Source: JAJPXC01 sp964562375
GTDB taxonomy: Bacteria > Bacteroidota > Bacteroidia > Bacteroidales > Muribaculaceae
Direction: 5' to 3'
Length of the DNA: 49,129 nucleotides
NCBI GenBank assembly: GCA_964562375.1
Contig: CAZLSW010000020.1
Span: 1 to 49,129, forward strand
The stretch's first letter is position 1, and each line of letters opens with the position of its first letter. The notes beneath the pieces were generated by a model that was given only the letters and a program-made list of their open reading frames with translations, was not told the origin of the DNA and did no database searches. A program made the position numbers and the translations under genes. This document shows, one piece after another, positions 16,697 to 24,838 of this stretch.

Positions 16697-19600
16697 ATGA
16701 AAAAGAACCGACACAGCACAAGGCCCATGAAAATCACAAGTGTCTTTACATTCTTGTTTCTTTTCTTGTTACCATGTTTAAATTGTGAGGCTTCCATCAT
16801 TTTAGGTTCAGATTCCATCTCGGCAGCGCCAACCAGAACAGTGAACTATCTGTCGGATGGAATTGAGGTATCCTACACTTTCCCAACGGTTGAGCTTAGA
16901 GAAGACGATCTTTTTCCATCTTCTAAGATTCCCTATATTATCGGAATGGGGCAAAATTGGGCAGTAGGGGAACCCCTTTATCTGGTTCATGATGATTTGT
17001 TGGTCGTTCCAAACGATGCAACCCCCAGTATTTCCCTAATCGACAGCACATATGTAGACTACCAATATCATTTAAGTCCGGCGCGTCCTTTATTGGATGA
17101 TTATGGATACGATGTTTATTCACTAGATAATGTAGATTCAATTGCCGATTTTTCGGATTTCTTCTTGCCAGCCCCGGTTTTATTAGGGTCGCCTCAAATC
17201 TATCGCAATAACACCACGGTGAATGTATCAGTGTTCCCCTTGAATTATAATAAGGAGACTGGCACATTAAGGGTTTACCATAGATTAAAGTATAAGCTAA
17301 ATTATGGCCAACAGAAGGAGGAAGTTGTCGATTTTACAGAAGAATCGTGGGATGGTATTCTGCGTAATACTGTCATTAATCCCCACATCTTAAAAACTGA
17401 GGTGGAGCTAATTACGGAGGAAGACGCTGATGATTTTAGTGATGATGACGGCATCATGCCTTTAGATAATGGCGTTACGGAGTCTTGGGAGAAGGCCCCC
17501 ACAATGTTGATTTTAACAACTGAAAGCCTTCTTCCCGCAGCACGTCGATTAAGTGAAGCGAAAAAAATATTAGGGGTAAAGGCCCACATATTAACTATTG
17601 GAGTCTTAAGTTCAACAGCAATTAAACAGTTAATACAAGAGGCGTATGATGATTACAGAATGGATTATCTTCTTTTTCTTGGCACTCATACCCAGATAGT
17701 AGGAAATATCCATTACGATTCCACTTTTAAAAAGAGTTATGTCTCAGATTACGAATATGCCTGTATGGATGGCATCTTTGATGATATGGCAGATATTTTT
17801 AGGGGGAGAATTCCAGTGTCAAATTTGTATGGGGCTGATTTGGTTATTGACAAAATAATAAATTACGAATATAATCCCCCTTTATTACATTCGTTCTATG
17901 ACAAGGGCATACAATGTGCCTTCTTTCAGACAACGACAAATAATCCAACTGAAGAAGCACGACGTTTTGTTTTGACCTCCGAGGAAATTAGAGATTACTT
18001 AATGTTGCAAAACAAATCAATAGAACGAATATACAAGGCAAGGAGTTATGCTAACCCTTTAAGATGGAACACCTACAATTATTCCAATGGAGATTCAATT
18101 CCACTCGAGCTACGAAAACCAAATTTCTCTTGGACAGGCAATGCCGCTGATATTCTATCCGCGATAAATGCCGGAGCTTTTTACCTCTTGCATCGCGATC
18201 ATGGCGACACGAATTGTTGGGGAGATCCTTCTTTTTCCACCGAGCACATCTCGCAACTTCAAAATGGCAATCTTTTACCAGTAATATTTAGTATGAACTG
18301 TTTGACAGGAGCTTATTTCATGAGTGATGATTGTTTTATTGAGACTTTCCTTAAACATGATGGAGGTGGTTGTGTAGCGGCTTATGGTGCCACTAGGGAA
18401 AGTTATTCTGGAATAAACGACGTATTAGCCTGTGCCATGTTTGATGCCATATGGCCCATTCCTGGATTGGTACCGCAATTTCGTTCCAATTTTCTAGGTG
18501 ACTATACAAACCCAACACCCAAACCTACATTTAGATTGGGGCAGATACTTGATCAAGGTTTATTACGTTTAAGTGAAACCTATCCGAAAAACAATAGTAA
18601 AAGTGTAAAAGAAACAAAACTTATATTCCACTGCTTTGGTGATCCGTCAATGAGGATTTACACTGAAATGCCTACTCCTATTGAGGGAGTAGATATTGCA
18701 AGGTATGACACTTATCTTCGGGTGACTACGCCAGAAACATTGACAATAACCATGTACGATTATGTTAATGACAAAACATACTCGTCCAACGGCACTGACC
18801 ATTATCTTCGTACTAACCATCCTGAGAATTATGTAGTCAGCATTTCAGGCCACAATCGAATTCCATATGTCGAAACCATAATAAATGTATGCCTTAGTGA
18901 TAGCTCTATCTATGCACCTAGTTCTCATAACAATCAATTAGCGATTAGAACATGGGGTGAAATGAACGATTCAAGCGTTGTGGTCGTTACAAATCCCCTA
19001 ACATCAGCATCTATCTCTAAGAATATTACATTGTCCGATGAACATAACGGAACATTTGGACTTTCTTCCAGCGATCTTACTTCCATTGGATTAAATGACG
19101 GAGATATTTTCTATGTTGATATGGTGAACGTCACTTATGTGGTGCCAGTTACGCAACGTCACGCCACACTGGAATTTCGCCTAAACGATAATCTATATGG
19201 CTGGTCCACATCCCCGTACCAAAATATAGCGGATTTATCACAAGAAGTTACATTCTACTTCAGCGAACAAATCTATGTAGAGAATATTCATCTTTCCAGC
19301 CAGGACGACTTCGACACAAAAGAAGAGGATATATACACCGGCTACTCACTTGGAGATTCATTATCTGTATCTCTAAGGTACTCCAGTTTGGCTCTTAACG
19401 CAATTAGCCCTCAAGTAACGATTAACTTGGAAAATCTCAAGGATAATAAGGGCTTCAAATTCCCACAATACAGTTGGATCAACAAGACATTTGATGTAAA
19501 CTATTCAAGTGGTGCTGAACTGATATCAATCTATCCTGATCCCAGTTCCACTTCTTATGAGCAATTGGCTAATTACAGTTCTGTATGTTTTTATTTTAGT

Positions 19601-20032
19601 GGAAGGGTATTGTTCTCTTCTGATTATGGCGCTAGAGTTGTTTTGACTGATACATATTCCGATATGCTATATATAGACCAACAACCGTCCACTTCGGTCG
19701 ATATGGAATTCATTAACGAAAACCTTTGTATGGTTAGAGTGATGATTCCTAATATCACCACGGTCAATCCCTTAAATGTAGCAGTGGAGAGTTTGAGCGT
19801 GATCTTTGAAAATTTGACCGATGGAATTAATGCTCTCACTCCCCAACCTTCTGCTATATATACTCCTTCTCAAATGCGTTCGGTATATAATCGAACTTTG
19901 GGCTCTATTTCAGAGGAAAGCAATTCTGAAAATCTTATTTTTGATATCACAGGACGTCGAATTAATACCACCATTGATGAGTTGCCTGCGGGGTATTACA
20001 TCGTTAATGGTGAAAAATTGATAATTTATTGA
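16697..20032 (+). CDS. Gingipain-type C25 cysteine peptidase, secreted
   Basis: 1111 residues. A signal peptide (about 1-33) is followed by a gingipain-type propeptide region and the C25 caspase-like fold: catalytic His502 in LHRDHGD and catalytic Cys535 in IFSMNCLTG. Their 33-residue spacing equals that between His211 and Cys244 of RgpB. Beyond about 660 come Ig-like and beta-sandwich segments, and the last 32 residues (FDITGRRI, ELPAGYYIVNG, KLIIY) resemble a type A type IX secretion sorting signal. Base composition is clearly more AT-rich than the flanking genes, with many Leu TTA and Asn AAT codons, which suggests transfer or weak expression. Two bases separate its stop from the ATG of the next gene, so the two are coupled. 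Substrate specificity cannot be told. Confidence 0.88.
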   Translation: MKKNRHSTRPMKITSVFTFLFLFLLPCLNCEASIILGSDSISAAPTRTVNYLSDGIEVSYTFPTVELREDDLFPSSKIPYIIGMGQNWAVGEPLYLVHDDLLVVPNDATPSISLIDSTYVDYQYHLSPARPLLDDYGYDVYSLDNVDSIADFSDFFLPAPVLLGSPQIYRNNTTVNVSVFPLNYNKETGTLRVYHRLKYKLNYGQQKEEVVDFTEESWDGILRNTVINPHILKTEVELITEEDADDFSDDDGIMPLDNGVTESWEKAPTMLILTTESLLPAARRLSEAKKILGVKAHILTIGVLSSTAIKQLIQEAYDDYRMDYLLFLGTHTQIVGNIHYDSTFKKSYVSDYEYACMDGIFDDMADIFRGRIPVSNLYGADLVIDKIINYEYNPPLLHSFYDKGIQCAFFQTTTNNPTEEARRFVLTSEEIRDYLMLQNKSIERIYKARSYANPLRWNTYNYSNGDSIPLELRKPNFSWTGNAADILSAINAGAFYLLHRDHGDTNCWGDPSFSTEHISQLQNGNLLPVIFSMNCLTGAYFMSDDCFIETFLKHDGGGCVAAYGATRESYSGINDVLACAMFDAIWPIPGLVPQFRSNFLGDYTNPTPKPTFRLGQILDQGLLRLSETYPKNNSKSVKETKLIFHCFGDPSMRIYTEMPTPIEGVDIARYDTYLRVTTPETLTITMYDYVNDKTYSSNGTDHYLRTNHPENYVVSISGHNRIPYVETIINVCLSDSSIYAPSSHNNQLAIRTWGEMNDSSVVVVTNPLTSASISKNITLSDEHNGTFGLSSSDLTSIGLNDGDIFYVDMVNVTYVVPVTQRHATLEFRLNDNLYGWSTSPYQNIADLSQEVTFYFSEQIYVENIHLSSQDDFDTKEEDIYTGYSLGDSLSVSLRYSSLALNAISPQVTINLENLKDNKGFKFPQYSWINKTFDVNYSSGAELISIYPDPSSTSYEQLANYSSVCFYFSGRVLFSSDYGARVVLTDTYSDMLYIDQQPSTSVDMEFINENLCMVRVMIPNITTVNPLNVAVESLSVIFENLTDGINALTPQPSAIYTPSQMRSVYNRTLGSISEESNSENLIFDITGRRINTTIDELPAGYYIVNGEKLIIY

Positions 20033-20034
20033 TC

Positions 20035-21306
20035 ATGGAAACAAGAATAAAATGGATCGTGGGAGTGGTGGTGGTCGTGTTGTCAGTTTTCCCCGCCAAG
20101 GCTTTTACTTATCCATATTACTGGTTGGTAGATACGGAGACTGGGAAATCAGTGGAGATTCATACCAAGGATGGCGTGCATTATGCCGTGGCCAACGAAG
20201 GAACCGCCTTTGTCCCAAGTACTTCGGAGGAACCGTATATGACCATGGCCTTTTGGCATTTACCGAGGGGCGCAAAGTTTAAGATTCAAGGGCCTGACGG
20301 AGTGTATGGGCTTTCGGAGATTAGTGACGGTTTTGTGGCTAGCCAGAGCGTGATTTTGACGGAAGGGGATGACACTCAACCCTTCACGTTGGATGACTCC
20401 ATGTACAACGCCAACGCCGAGGTGTATTTGTGCGCCTTGCTTTGGAATGCCGAAACACATGAGCTGAAAGTGGAGCAGAAGTTGGAACGTGTCGCCATAC
20501 CATTTACCTGTGAAGTAACGCCTGGAGCGGATCTTTTTGAGCAATATCCTAGAGTGAACTTGTTTTTCTCGGAGCCCATCTTTTTCAACTATATATGGAT
20601 AGAACACCAGAACCAGCCCGACTACCCATATTGGTTTCCTGAAAATGATGAAGACTATTTTTGCGATTATGAAGTTCCAGCGGAAATTTTCGGTGAGAGA
20701 TTGAACCTTGTTCTATGTTCTTCGGAAGAATTTAAATCTACGTTGGTTACTTACCTTCATAGTACATCTTTGGTGGACTCGCGGTATCGTGTGGTGGAGC
20801 TTGACGTGGGCCAACTCTACTGGAACCACAATCCTCAATCTCTAGTAACGGACATAACGCTCGACGATGAGGAGATCACGCTTGCCCCAAAAGGCAGCTA
20901 TCAACTGACAGCTAGCATAGAGGCTGGAGGCATGGAGGTGCCTATCCGCTGGGAGTCGGACAACACCGATGTGGTGACTGTGGATTACACCGGTTTGGCG
21001 CAGGCCAAATCTCTGGGCTCCGCCACCATCACGGCTTATCCCGCCGACATGAGTGGGAAGAAGGCGTATTGCGCGATCACGGTGGATGAAAACCTTTCCA
21101 TTAAGGAGGTTGCCGCTGAGCAAACCAAGGTGTATGCTATAGGCCATGCGATCCACGTCGAGAACAGCGTAGGCGTTCCAATTGAGGTATATTCAATCGA
21201 TGGGAATATGATATATCGTGGCCACAAAACCATCATCCCCGTTGCCGATTGTGGAATCTACCTGGTGAAGGCCAACGATAATCTAGTAAAATTGGTGATA
21301 CCATAA
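20035..21306 (+). CDS. Secreted protein with Ig-like (BIG2) domain and sorting tail
   Basis: 423 residues beginning METRIKWIVGVVVVVLSVFPAKA, a signal peptide. Residues about 26-265 are unfamiliar beta-rich sequence. Residues about 270-352 form a bacterial Ig-like group 2 domain (VTDITLDDEEITLAPKGS, then IRWESDNTDVVTV and GSATITAYPAD). The C-terminus (VYSIDGNMIYRG, DCGIYLVKAND, LVKLVIP) resembles a type A sorting signal of the type IX system. The start at 20035 sits 2 nt after the C25 stop; the TTG at 20029 is an artefact. The pair probably form one operon, and this protein may assist or accompany the protease on the surface (inference). Confidence 0.82.
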   Translation: METRIKWIVGVVVVVLSVFPAKAFTYPYYWLVDTETGKSVEIHTKDGVHYAVANEGTAFVPSTSEEPYMTMAFWHLPRGAKFKIQGPDGVYGLSEISDGFVASQSVILTEGDDTQPFTLDDSMYNANAEVYLCALLWNAETHELKVEQKLERVAIPFTCEVTPGADLFEQYPRVNLFFSEPIFFNYIWIEHQNQPDYPYWFPENDEDYFCDYEVPAEIFGERLNLVLCSSEEFKSTLVTYLHSTSLVDSRYRVVELDVGQLYWNHNPQSLVTDITLDDEEITLAPKGSYQLTASIEAGGMEVPIRWESDNTDVVTVDYTGLAQAKSLGSATITAYPADMSGKKAYCAITVDENLSIKEVAAEQTKVYAIGHAIHVENSVGVPIEVYSIDGNMIYRGHKTIIPVADCGIYLVKANDNLVKLVIP

Positions 21307-21358
21307 AGGTAAATTGTTGGAGACATTCCCAGATCTTGTAAAAAAGCTGCGAGAGGAG

Positions 21359-21389
21359 TTGTAAATGGATAGAAAATGTTGTAAATTTG
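21359..21389 (+). promoter_or_regulatory. Promoter and possible operator of the S24 regulator
   Basis: TTG (21359-21361), 20-nt spacer, TAAATTTG (21382-21389), with the near-palindrome GTTGTAAATTTGCAAC across the -7 box. The ATG follows 4 nt later, so the transcript is probably leaderless. The same block is found at 16476-16510. Confidence 0.65.
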
Positions 21390-21393
21390 CAAC

Positions 21394-22092
21394 ATGGAAG
21401 ATAACATTTCGCCAACTACCACAATCGAGCGCCTCAAGTATCTGATGGGCGTGATGAGAATGAACCAATGCGAGTTTGCCCACCGCCTGGGCATCAACCC
21501 CACGACGCTGTCCAAGTACATGTCGGAGCGCATCACGTTGACCGACGCCTTGTTGAACAAGGTGGTGGTCAATTGCGGCGTGTCGAAGCGCTGGCTGACG
21601 ACTGGCGACGACGTGCCGTTCGCCAAGGAGGAGGCGCCGTCGTTGCCCGAGGTGACGTTGTTGCCCTCTCGCCGTGCGCAATGGTCGGGCGAGGGGGTGC
21701 CCGTATACGATATCGATGTCACGGCTGGTTGCCTGGAGCTGAGCCGCATGTTCACCGAGGACCGCATCGAGGGATTCATCAATTTGCCCGACGTGGCCCG
21801 CGACTGCGTGATCGTGAGGGTGATGGGCGACTCGATGGCCCCGGCAATAAGAAGCGGAGGCCGCGTGGCCATACGGCCGATACGCAACCTCCGCAACATT
21901 TTCTGGGGGAGAGCTTATGTGGTGGTGATGGACGACTATCGCATGATCAAATATCTGCGAAAACACGCCGATCCCTCAAAGGTGATACTTCACAGCTGCA
22001 ATCCGGCCTACGACGACATGGAGGTCGACCGTAGCGAGATACGCGCGTTGTTCATCGTGGAGGCCATCATCCACTGCGACCTCTTCAGCTAA
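21394..22092 (+). CDS. XRE/S24 (LexA-like) transcriptional regulator
   Basis: 232 residues. Residues about 10-75 form a helix-turn-helix of the XRE type (MNQCEFAHRLGINPTTLSKYMSER). Residues about 100-225 form an S24 domain with Ser147 in VMGDSMAP and Lys186 in DYRMIKYL, the catalytic dyad of LexA and phage repressors. An Ala-Gly pair (VTAG, 110-112) precedes the domain, as at LexA/CI cleavage sites, so RecA-stimulated self-cleavage is possible; recA is 2.7 kb downstream. The near-palindrome over its own -7 box, repeated before the C25 gene, makes self-control and control of the peptidase operon a reasonable guess. Confidence 0.88.
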   Translation: MEDNISPTTTIERLKYLMGVMRMNQCEFAHRLGINPTTLSKYMSERITLTDALLNKVVVNCGVSKRWLTTGDDVPFAKEEAPSLPEVTLLPSRRAQWSGEGVPVYDIDVTAGCLELSRMFTEDRIEGFINLPDVARDCVIVRVMGDSMAPAIRSGGRVAIRPIRNLRNIFWGRAYVVVMDDYRMIKYLRKHADPSKVILHSCNPAYDDMEVDRSEIRALFIVEAIIHCDLFS

Positions 22093-22126
22093 GTAGGAAG
22101 TCGGGTCGGCGGGACTTCCTGCCTAC
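22093..22126. repeat. R3 palindrome between convergent genes
   Basis: GTAGGAAGTC (22093-22102) and GACTTCCTGCCTAC form an interrupted stem around GGGTCGGCGG. It lies between the stop of the S24 regulator and the small membrane protein gene, and supplies the latter's TAG stop. Confidence 0.65.
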
Positions 22127-22335
22127 TCGCGGTGTTTCTCTTTTTCAGCGCGCTCGTAATTGCGGCCGATAAGCATCAGCAAGCCGCCAATCAGCACGAT
22201 ACCGCACAACGACAGGGCTGCTACCCACGTCGCGAACACTGCTGCGCCACAAAGCATCAGCACAAGGTAGGCGATCACGATTCCGATCATGATCCAAAAG
22301 CCTAACCAAAACAGTACTTTACCTAAAGTTTTCAT
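22123..22335 (-). CDS. Small two-helix membrane protein, 70 aa
   Basis: No known family. Two hydrophobic segments (about residues 7-32 and 34-60) are followed by a charged tail RNYERAEKEKHRE. The ATG at 22335 is supported by the Lys residue just before the first helix. It is convergent with the S24 regulator. The stop codon falls in an R3 repeat, so the charged tail may have been trimmed by the insertion. Confidence 0.6.
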   Translation of the reverse strand: MKTLGKVLFWLGFWIMIGIVIAYLVLMLCGAAVFATWVAALSLCGIVLIGGLLMLIGRNYERAEKEKHRE

Positions 22336-22523
22336 AGTTGAAAGTATTTTGGGAGTTAAATTCTTCTCGTCCTTTTACGTCACCCTCCGGAGGGGACGCT
22401 TGACCCTCGGGCGCACAAGCGCGGGCGCGTTTTGCGGCCTTTGGTATTAATATAATGTGCGCGAATGGAAAAAAGTTCGGGAAATTTTTAAACGTAATCG
22501 TTCCGTGACTTGTTGAAAAAGTG

Positions 22524-22531
22524 TATATTTG
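22524..22531 (+). promoter_or_regulatory. -7 element of deoC
   Basis: TATATTTG, 22 nt before the deoC ATG. No TTTG at the expected distance. Confidence 0.5.
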
Positions 22532-22553
22532 CACAAAAACCCTACAAACCATT

Positions 22554-23438
22554 ATGAGCGACAAATATCATGACACCATCGCCGCCTCGAAAGTGACCGA
22601 GGACGATGCAAAAGTTAAAGCCGAAGTGGAGCGTATCATCGCCGAAAACTACGACAAGTATAACAACCCTGAGGTGTGGAAATTCTTGTTCAACACCATC
22701 GATCTCACGACGTTGAAGTCGACCGACTCTCCCCAGTCGGTGGCCGCGTTCACCGCGCGCGTCAACGATTTCGAGGAAGCGCATCCCGAGCTCCCTAACG
22801 TGGCCGCGATTTGCGTTTACCCCAATTTCGCGCAGATTGTGCGCTCGGTGCTCGAGGTGAGCGACGTCGACATCGCTTGCGTGTCGGGCGGTTTCCCCTC
22901 GTCCCAGACGTTCCTGGAGGTGAAAACCGTGGAGACGGCCCTGGCCGTTAGCGACGGCGCCGACGAGATCGACATCGTGCTCAACGTGGGCAACTTCCTC
23001 GACGGCGACTATGAGGCCGTGTGCGACGAAATCGCCGAGATCAAGGCCTCATGCCGCGACGCCAAGCTCAAGGTAATCCTCGAGACGGGAGCCCTGAAGA
23101 CCGCCGAGAAGATCAAGGCTGCATCGATCCTGTCGATGTACTCGGGTGCCGACTTCCTGAAGACATCCACCGGCAAGGAGTATCCCGGCGCCTCGCTTGA
23201 GGCAATGTACGTCATGGCGCAGTGCGTCAAGGAGTACAAGGAGGCTACCGGCCAGATCGTGGGCCTGAAAGCTGCCGGCGGCGTGGCCACCACCGAGGAC
23301 GCCGTCAAGTACTACTGCCTGATCAAGGAGGTGCTCGGCGACGAGTGGCTCACCAACGAGTACTTCCGCCTGGGCGCGTCGCGCTTGGCCAATCATCTGC
23401 TCAGCGACATCCTGGGCAAGGAGACCAAGTTCTTCTAA
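22554..23438 (+). CDS. deoC: Deoxyribose-phosphate aldolase
   Basis: Cytoplasmic class I aldolase that splits 2-deoxyribose 5-phosphate into glyceraldehyde 3-phosphate and acetaldehyde in deoxynucleoside catabolism. 294 residues. Schiff-base Lys203 lies in FLKTSTG and the second active-site lysine Lys239 in GLKAAGGV; KVILETG precedes them as usual. It is longer than the roughly 220-260 residues of many homologues because of a 45-residue N-terminal extension, as in other Bacteroidota. The ATG at 22554 is preferred over 22521. No other deo genes are adjacent, so it appears monocistronic. Confidence 0.95.
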   Translation: MSDKYHDTIAASKVTEDDAKVKAEVERIIAENYDKYNNPEVWKFLFNTIDLTTLKSTDSPQSVAAFTARVNDFEEAHPELPNVAAICVYPNFAQIVRSVLEVSDVDIACVSGGFPSSQTFLEVKTVETALAVSDGADEIDIVLNVGNFLDGDYEAVCDEIAEIKASCRDAKLKVILETGALKTAEKIKAASILSMYSGADFLKTSTGKEYPGASLEAMYVMAQCVKEYKEATGQIVGLKAAGGVATTEDAVKYYCLIKEVLGDEWLTNEYFRLGASRLANHLLSDILGKETKFF

Positions 23439-23464
23439 ACCAACAAAAGAATAAGAAATCTAAA

Positions 23465-23588
23465 TGACTACGAATTTTACGAATTTTACGAATCCGTTTC
23501 CCTGATGGCATTCGTATCATTGGTAAAGCGTAAGCGAAATTTGAAGCGGGTCCGGGGATATTCGTTTAATTCGTGAAATTCGTAGTCA
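23465..23588. repeat. R2 element, copy 1 (MITE-like)
   Basis: 124 bp bounded by TGACTACGAATTTTACGAATT and its inverted copy (20 of 21 positions). The interior holds GATGGCATTC and AAGCGTAAGCG, shared with the copy at 33711-34129. It lies between deoC and the GYF gene and carries no ORF. Confidence 0.8.
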
Positions 23589-23601
23589 GCTATTATTTGC
23601 A

Positions 23602-24420
23602 ATGGAATATTGGATAATCGTTAACGGGGCAGCCCGCGGACCGTACCAGCTTCAGGAGCTTACTACCCGTGGTTGCACCGCCTCTACCCCCGTGTGGCGC
23701 GAAGGACTCCAAGCGTGGAGCCCCGCGGCCACCGTGCCTGAGTTGCAACCCTTGTTTGCCGAGCCTACGGTAATCGACGTTCACGCTGAGGAGGCCACTT
23801 TTCCCGAGACTCCCGAGGATCTCGACCACCATAACCGTGAGCTGGCCGAGGAGGCTTACCAGCGAGAGCAGCGCGCCAACGACCTCAACGAACGCTGGCG
23901 TCGCGCTCAACAGGCCTCCCAAGCAACCCCTCCTCCCCTGGGAGGCTCCCAGCAACAGCCTGGCTACCAGCAGGCTCCGTATCAACAGCCCTACCAGCAG
24001 CCCTACCAACAGCCCTATCAGCAAGCACCATATCAGCAACCGTATAGGGACCCTCGTTATCAGGAACCTTGCCCGCCCACTTATCTGGGCTGGAACATCG
24101 CGGCCACGCTATTGTGCTGCATCCTCACGGGCATCTTTGGCATCATCGCCTCGGGGCAGGTGAAAAGCCGTTGGGAGGCCGGCGACTACGCGGGAGCCAA
24201 GAAAGCCTCGGAGCGCGCCGCTGGCTGGCTTATCGCCGGTGTGGTAATCGGGATCATCTGCTCGGCTTTCTCGGTGGTTTACACTCTGAGCGGTGGCGTT
24301 TTAGCTCGCGATGGACGTGAGCAAGCGAGGGCTAATGGTGCTCACGACTGGCGTCGTGGCTTTCGTTGCCTTACTGCTGATAGCTCCCGAGGGAGCGCCA
24401 TTTCTGAAGTGTCCCTTTAA
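23602..24420 (+). CDS. GYF_2 and CD225/dispanin domain membrane protein
   Basis: 272 residues in three parts. Residues 1-52 are a GYF_2 domain (MEYWIIVNGAARGPYQLQEL ... TPVWREGLQAW), a proline-peptide-binding fold. Residues about 95-155 are disordered and rich in Gln, Pro and Tyr, with repeated YQQP units. Residues about 160-232 are a CD225/dispanin domain with two membrane helices (GWNIAATLLCCILTGIFGIIAS and GWLIAGVVIGIICSAFSVVYTL). The final 39 residues have no resemblance to the family and overlap the DUF2752 gene by 110 nt in another frame. A TAG at 24302-24304, one frame over, lies where a normal stop would be expected, so a 3' frameshift is likely. Function unknown. Confidence 0.85.
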   Translation: MEYWIIVNGAARGPYQLQELTTRGCTASTPVWREGLQAWSPAATVPELQPLFAEPTVIDVHAEEATFPETPEDLDHHNRELAEEAYQREQRANDLNERWRRAQQASQATPPPLGGSQQQPGYQQAPYQQPYQQPYQQPYQQAPYQQPYRDPRYQEPCPPTYLGWNIAATLLCCILTGIFGIIASGQVKSRWEAGDYAGAKKASERAAGWLIAGVVIGIICSAFSVVYTLSGGVLARDGREQARANGAHDWRRGFRCLTADSSRGSAISEVSL

Positions 24421-24757
24421 GATGCTTACGGGGCTGGATTGCCCGGGTTGTGGCTCGCAACGAGCCCTGCAAGCCCTATTCCACGGCCATCTCGGGCAAG
24501 CCTGGGGCTACAATCCCATGACGCTCATCGGTATCCCCATCGTTGCCCTCTACTTGGGCCTTGAACTGTGGGTCCTCAAACGCCAGACAGGAAGTCGTGT
24601 CGTGTCGACCCGACAGGATCAGGCAGGAAGTCGGGTCGTGTCGGCCCGACAGGTACCGCGAATATTACAGTGCCTCTACCGCGCGCTCTACTCTCTCCCC
24701 GCTATCCTCGCGTGGCTCGTGATTATCCTCGCGTGGTGGATATTTAGGAACGTTTAA
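24311..24757 (+). CDS. DUF2752 family membrane protein
   Basis: 148 residues with the DUF2752 core CPFKMLTGLDCPGCGSQRA (about residues 35-53), a cysteine-rich motif between hydrophobic segments, followed by HGHLGQAWGYNPMTL. Three membrane helices are visible. A 23-residue insertion (about residues 93-115) between the second and third helices is encoded by R3 palindromes read in frame and contains GSRVVS twice. The family often follows GYF/dispanin genes in Bacteroidota. Start 24311 overlaps the upstream frame by 110 nt. Confidence 0.82.
   Translation: MDVSKRGLMVLTTGVVAFVALLLIAPEGAPFLKCPFKMLTGLDCPGCGSQRALQALFHGHLGQAWGYNPMTLIGIPIVALYLGLELWVLKRQTGSRVVSTRQDQAGSRVVSARQVPRILQCLYRALYSLPAILAWLVIILAWWIFRNV
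24586..24652. repeat. R3 palindromes inside the DUF2752 gene
   Basis: Two copies of the CAGGAAGTCG...CGACAGG palindrome unit in tandem. Their length keeps the reading frame open and adds a hydrophilic loop. Confidence 0.75.
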
Positions 24758-24792
24758 CTAGCATGTGTAACAAAGTTGCACACCATCCAGGC

Positions 24793-24800
24793 TACCTTTG
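24793..24800 (+). promoter_or_regulatory. -7 element of recA
   Basis: TACCTTTG. Predicted start near 24805, leader about 34 nt. The nearest TTG is at 14-nt spacing. No LexA-type operator I can recognise. Confidence 0.5.
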
Positions 24801-24838
24801 TAGCGTCAATTAGAAAAAACTTAAATATTATATAGAAT

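Noticed and set aside
22093..22126. Ordinary intrinsic terminator between the S24 and small membrane genes
   Set aside because: The stem belongs to the R3 family and lacks a T-run, although it might still block transcription from both sides.
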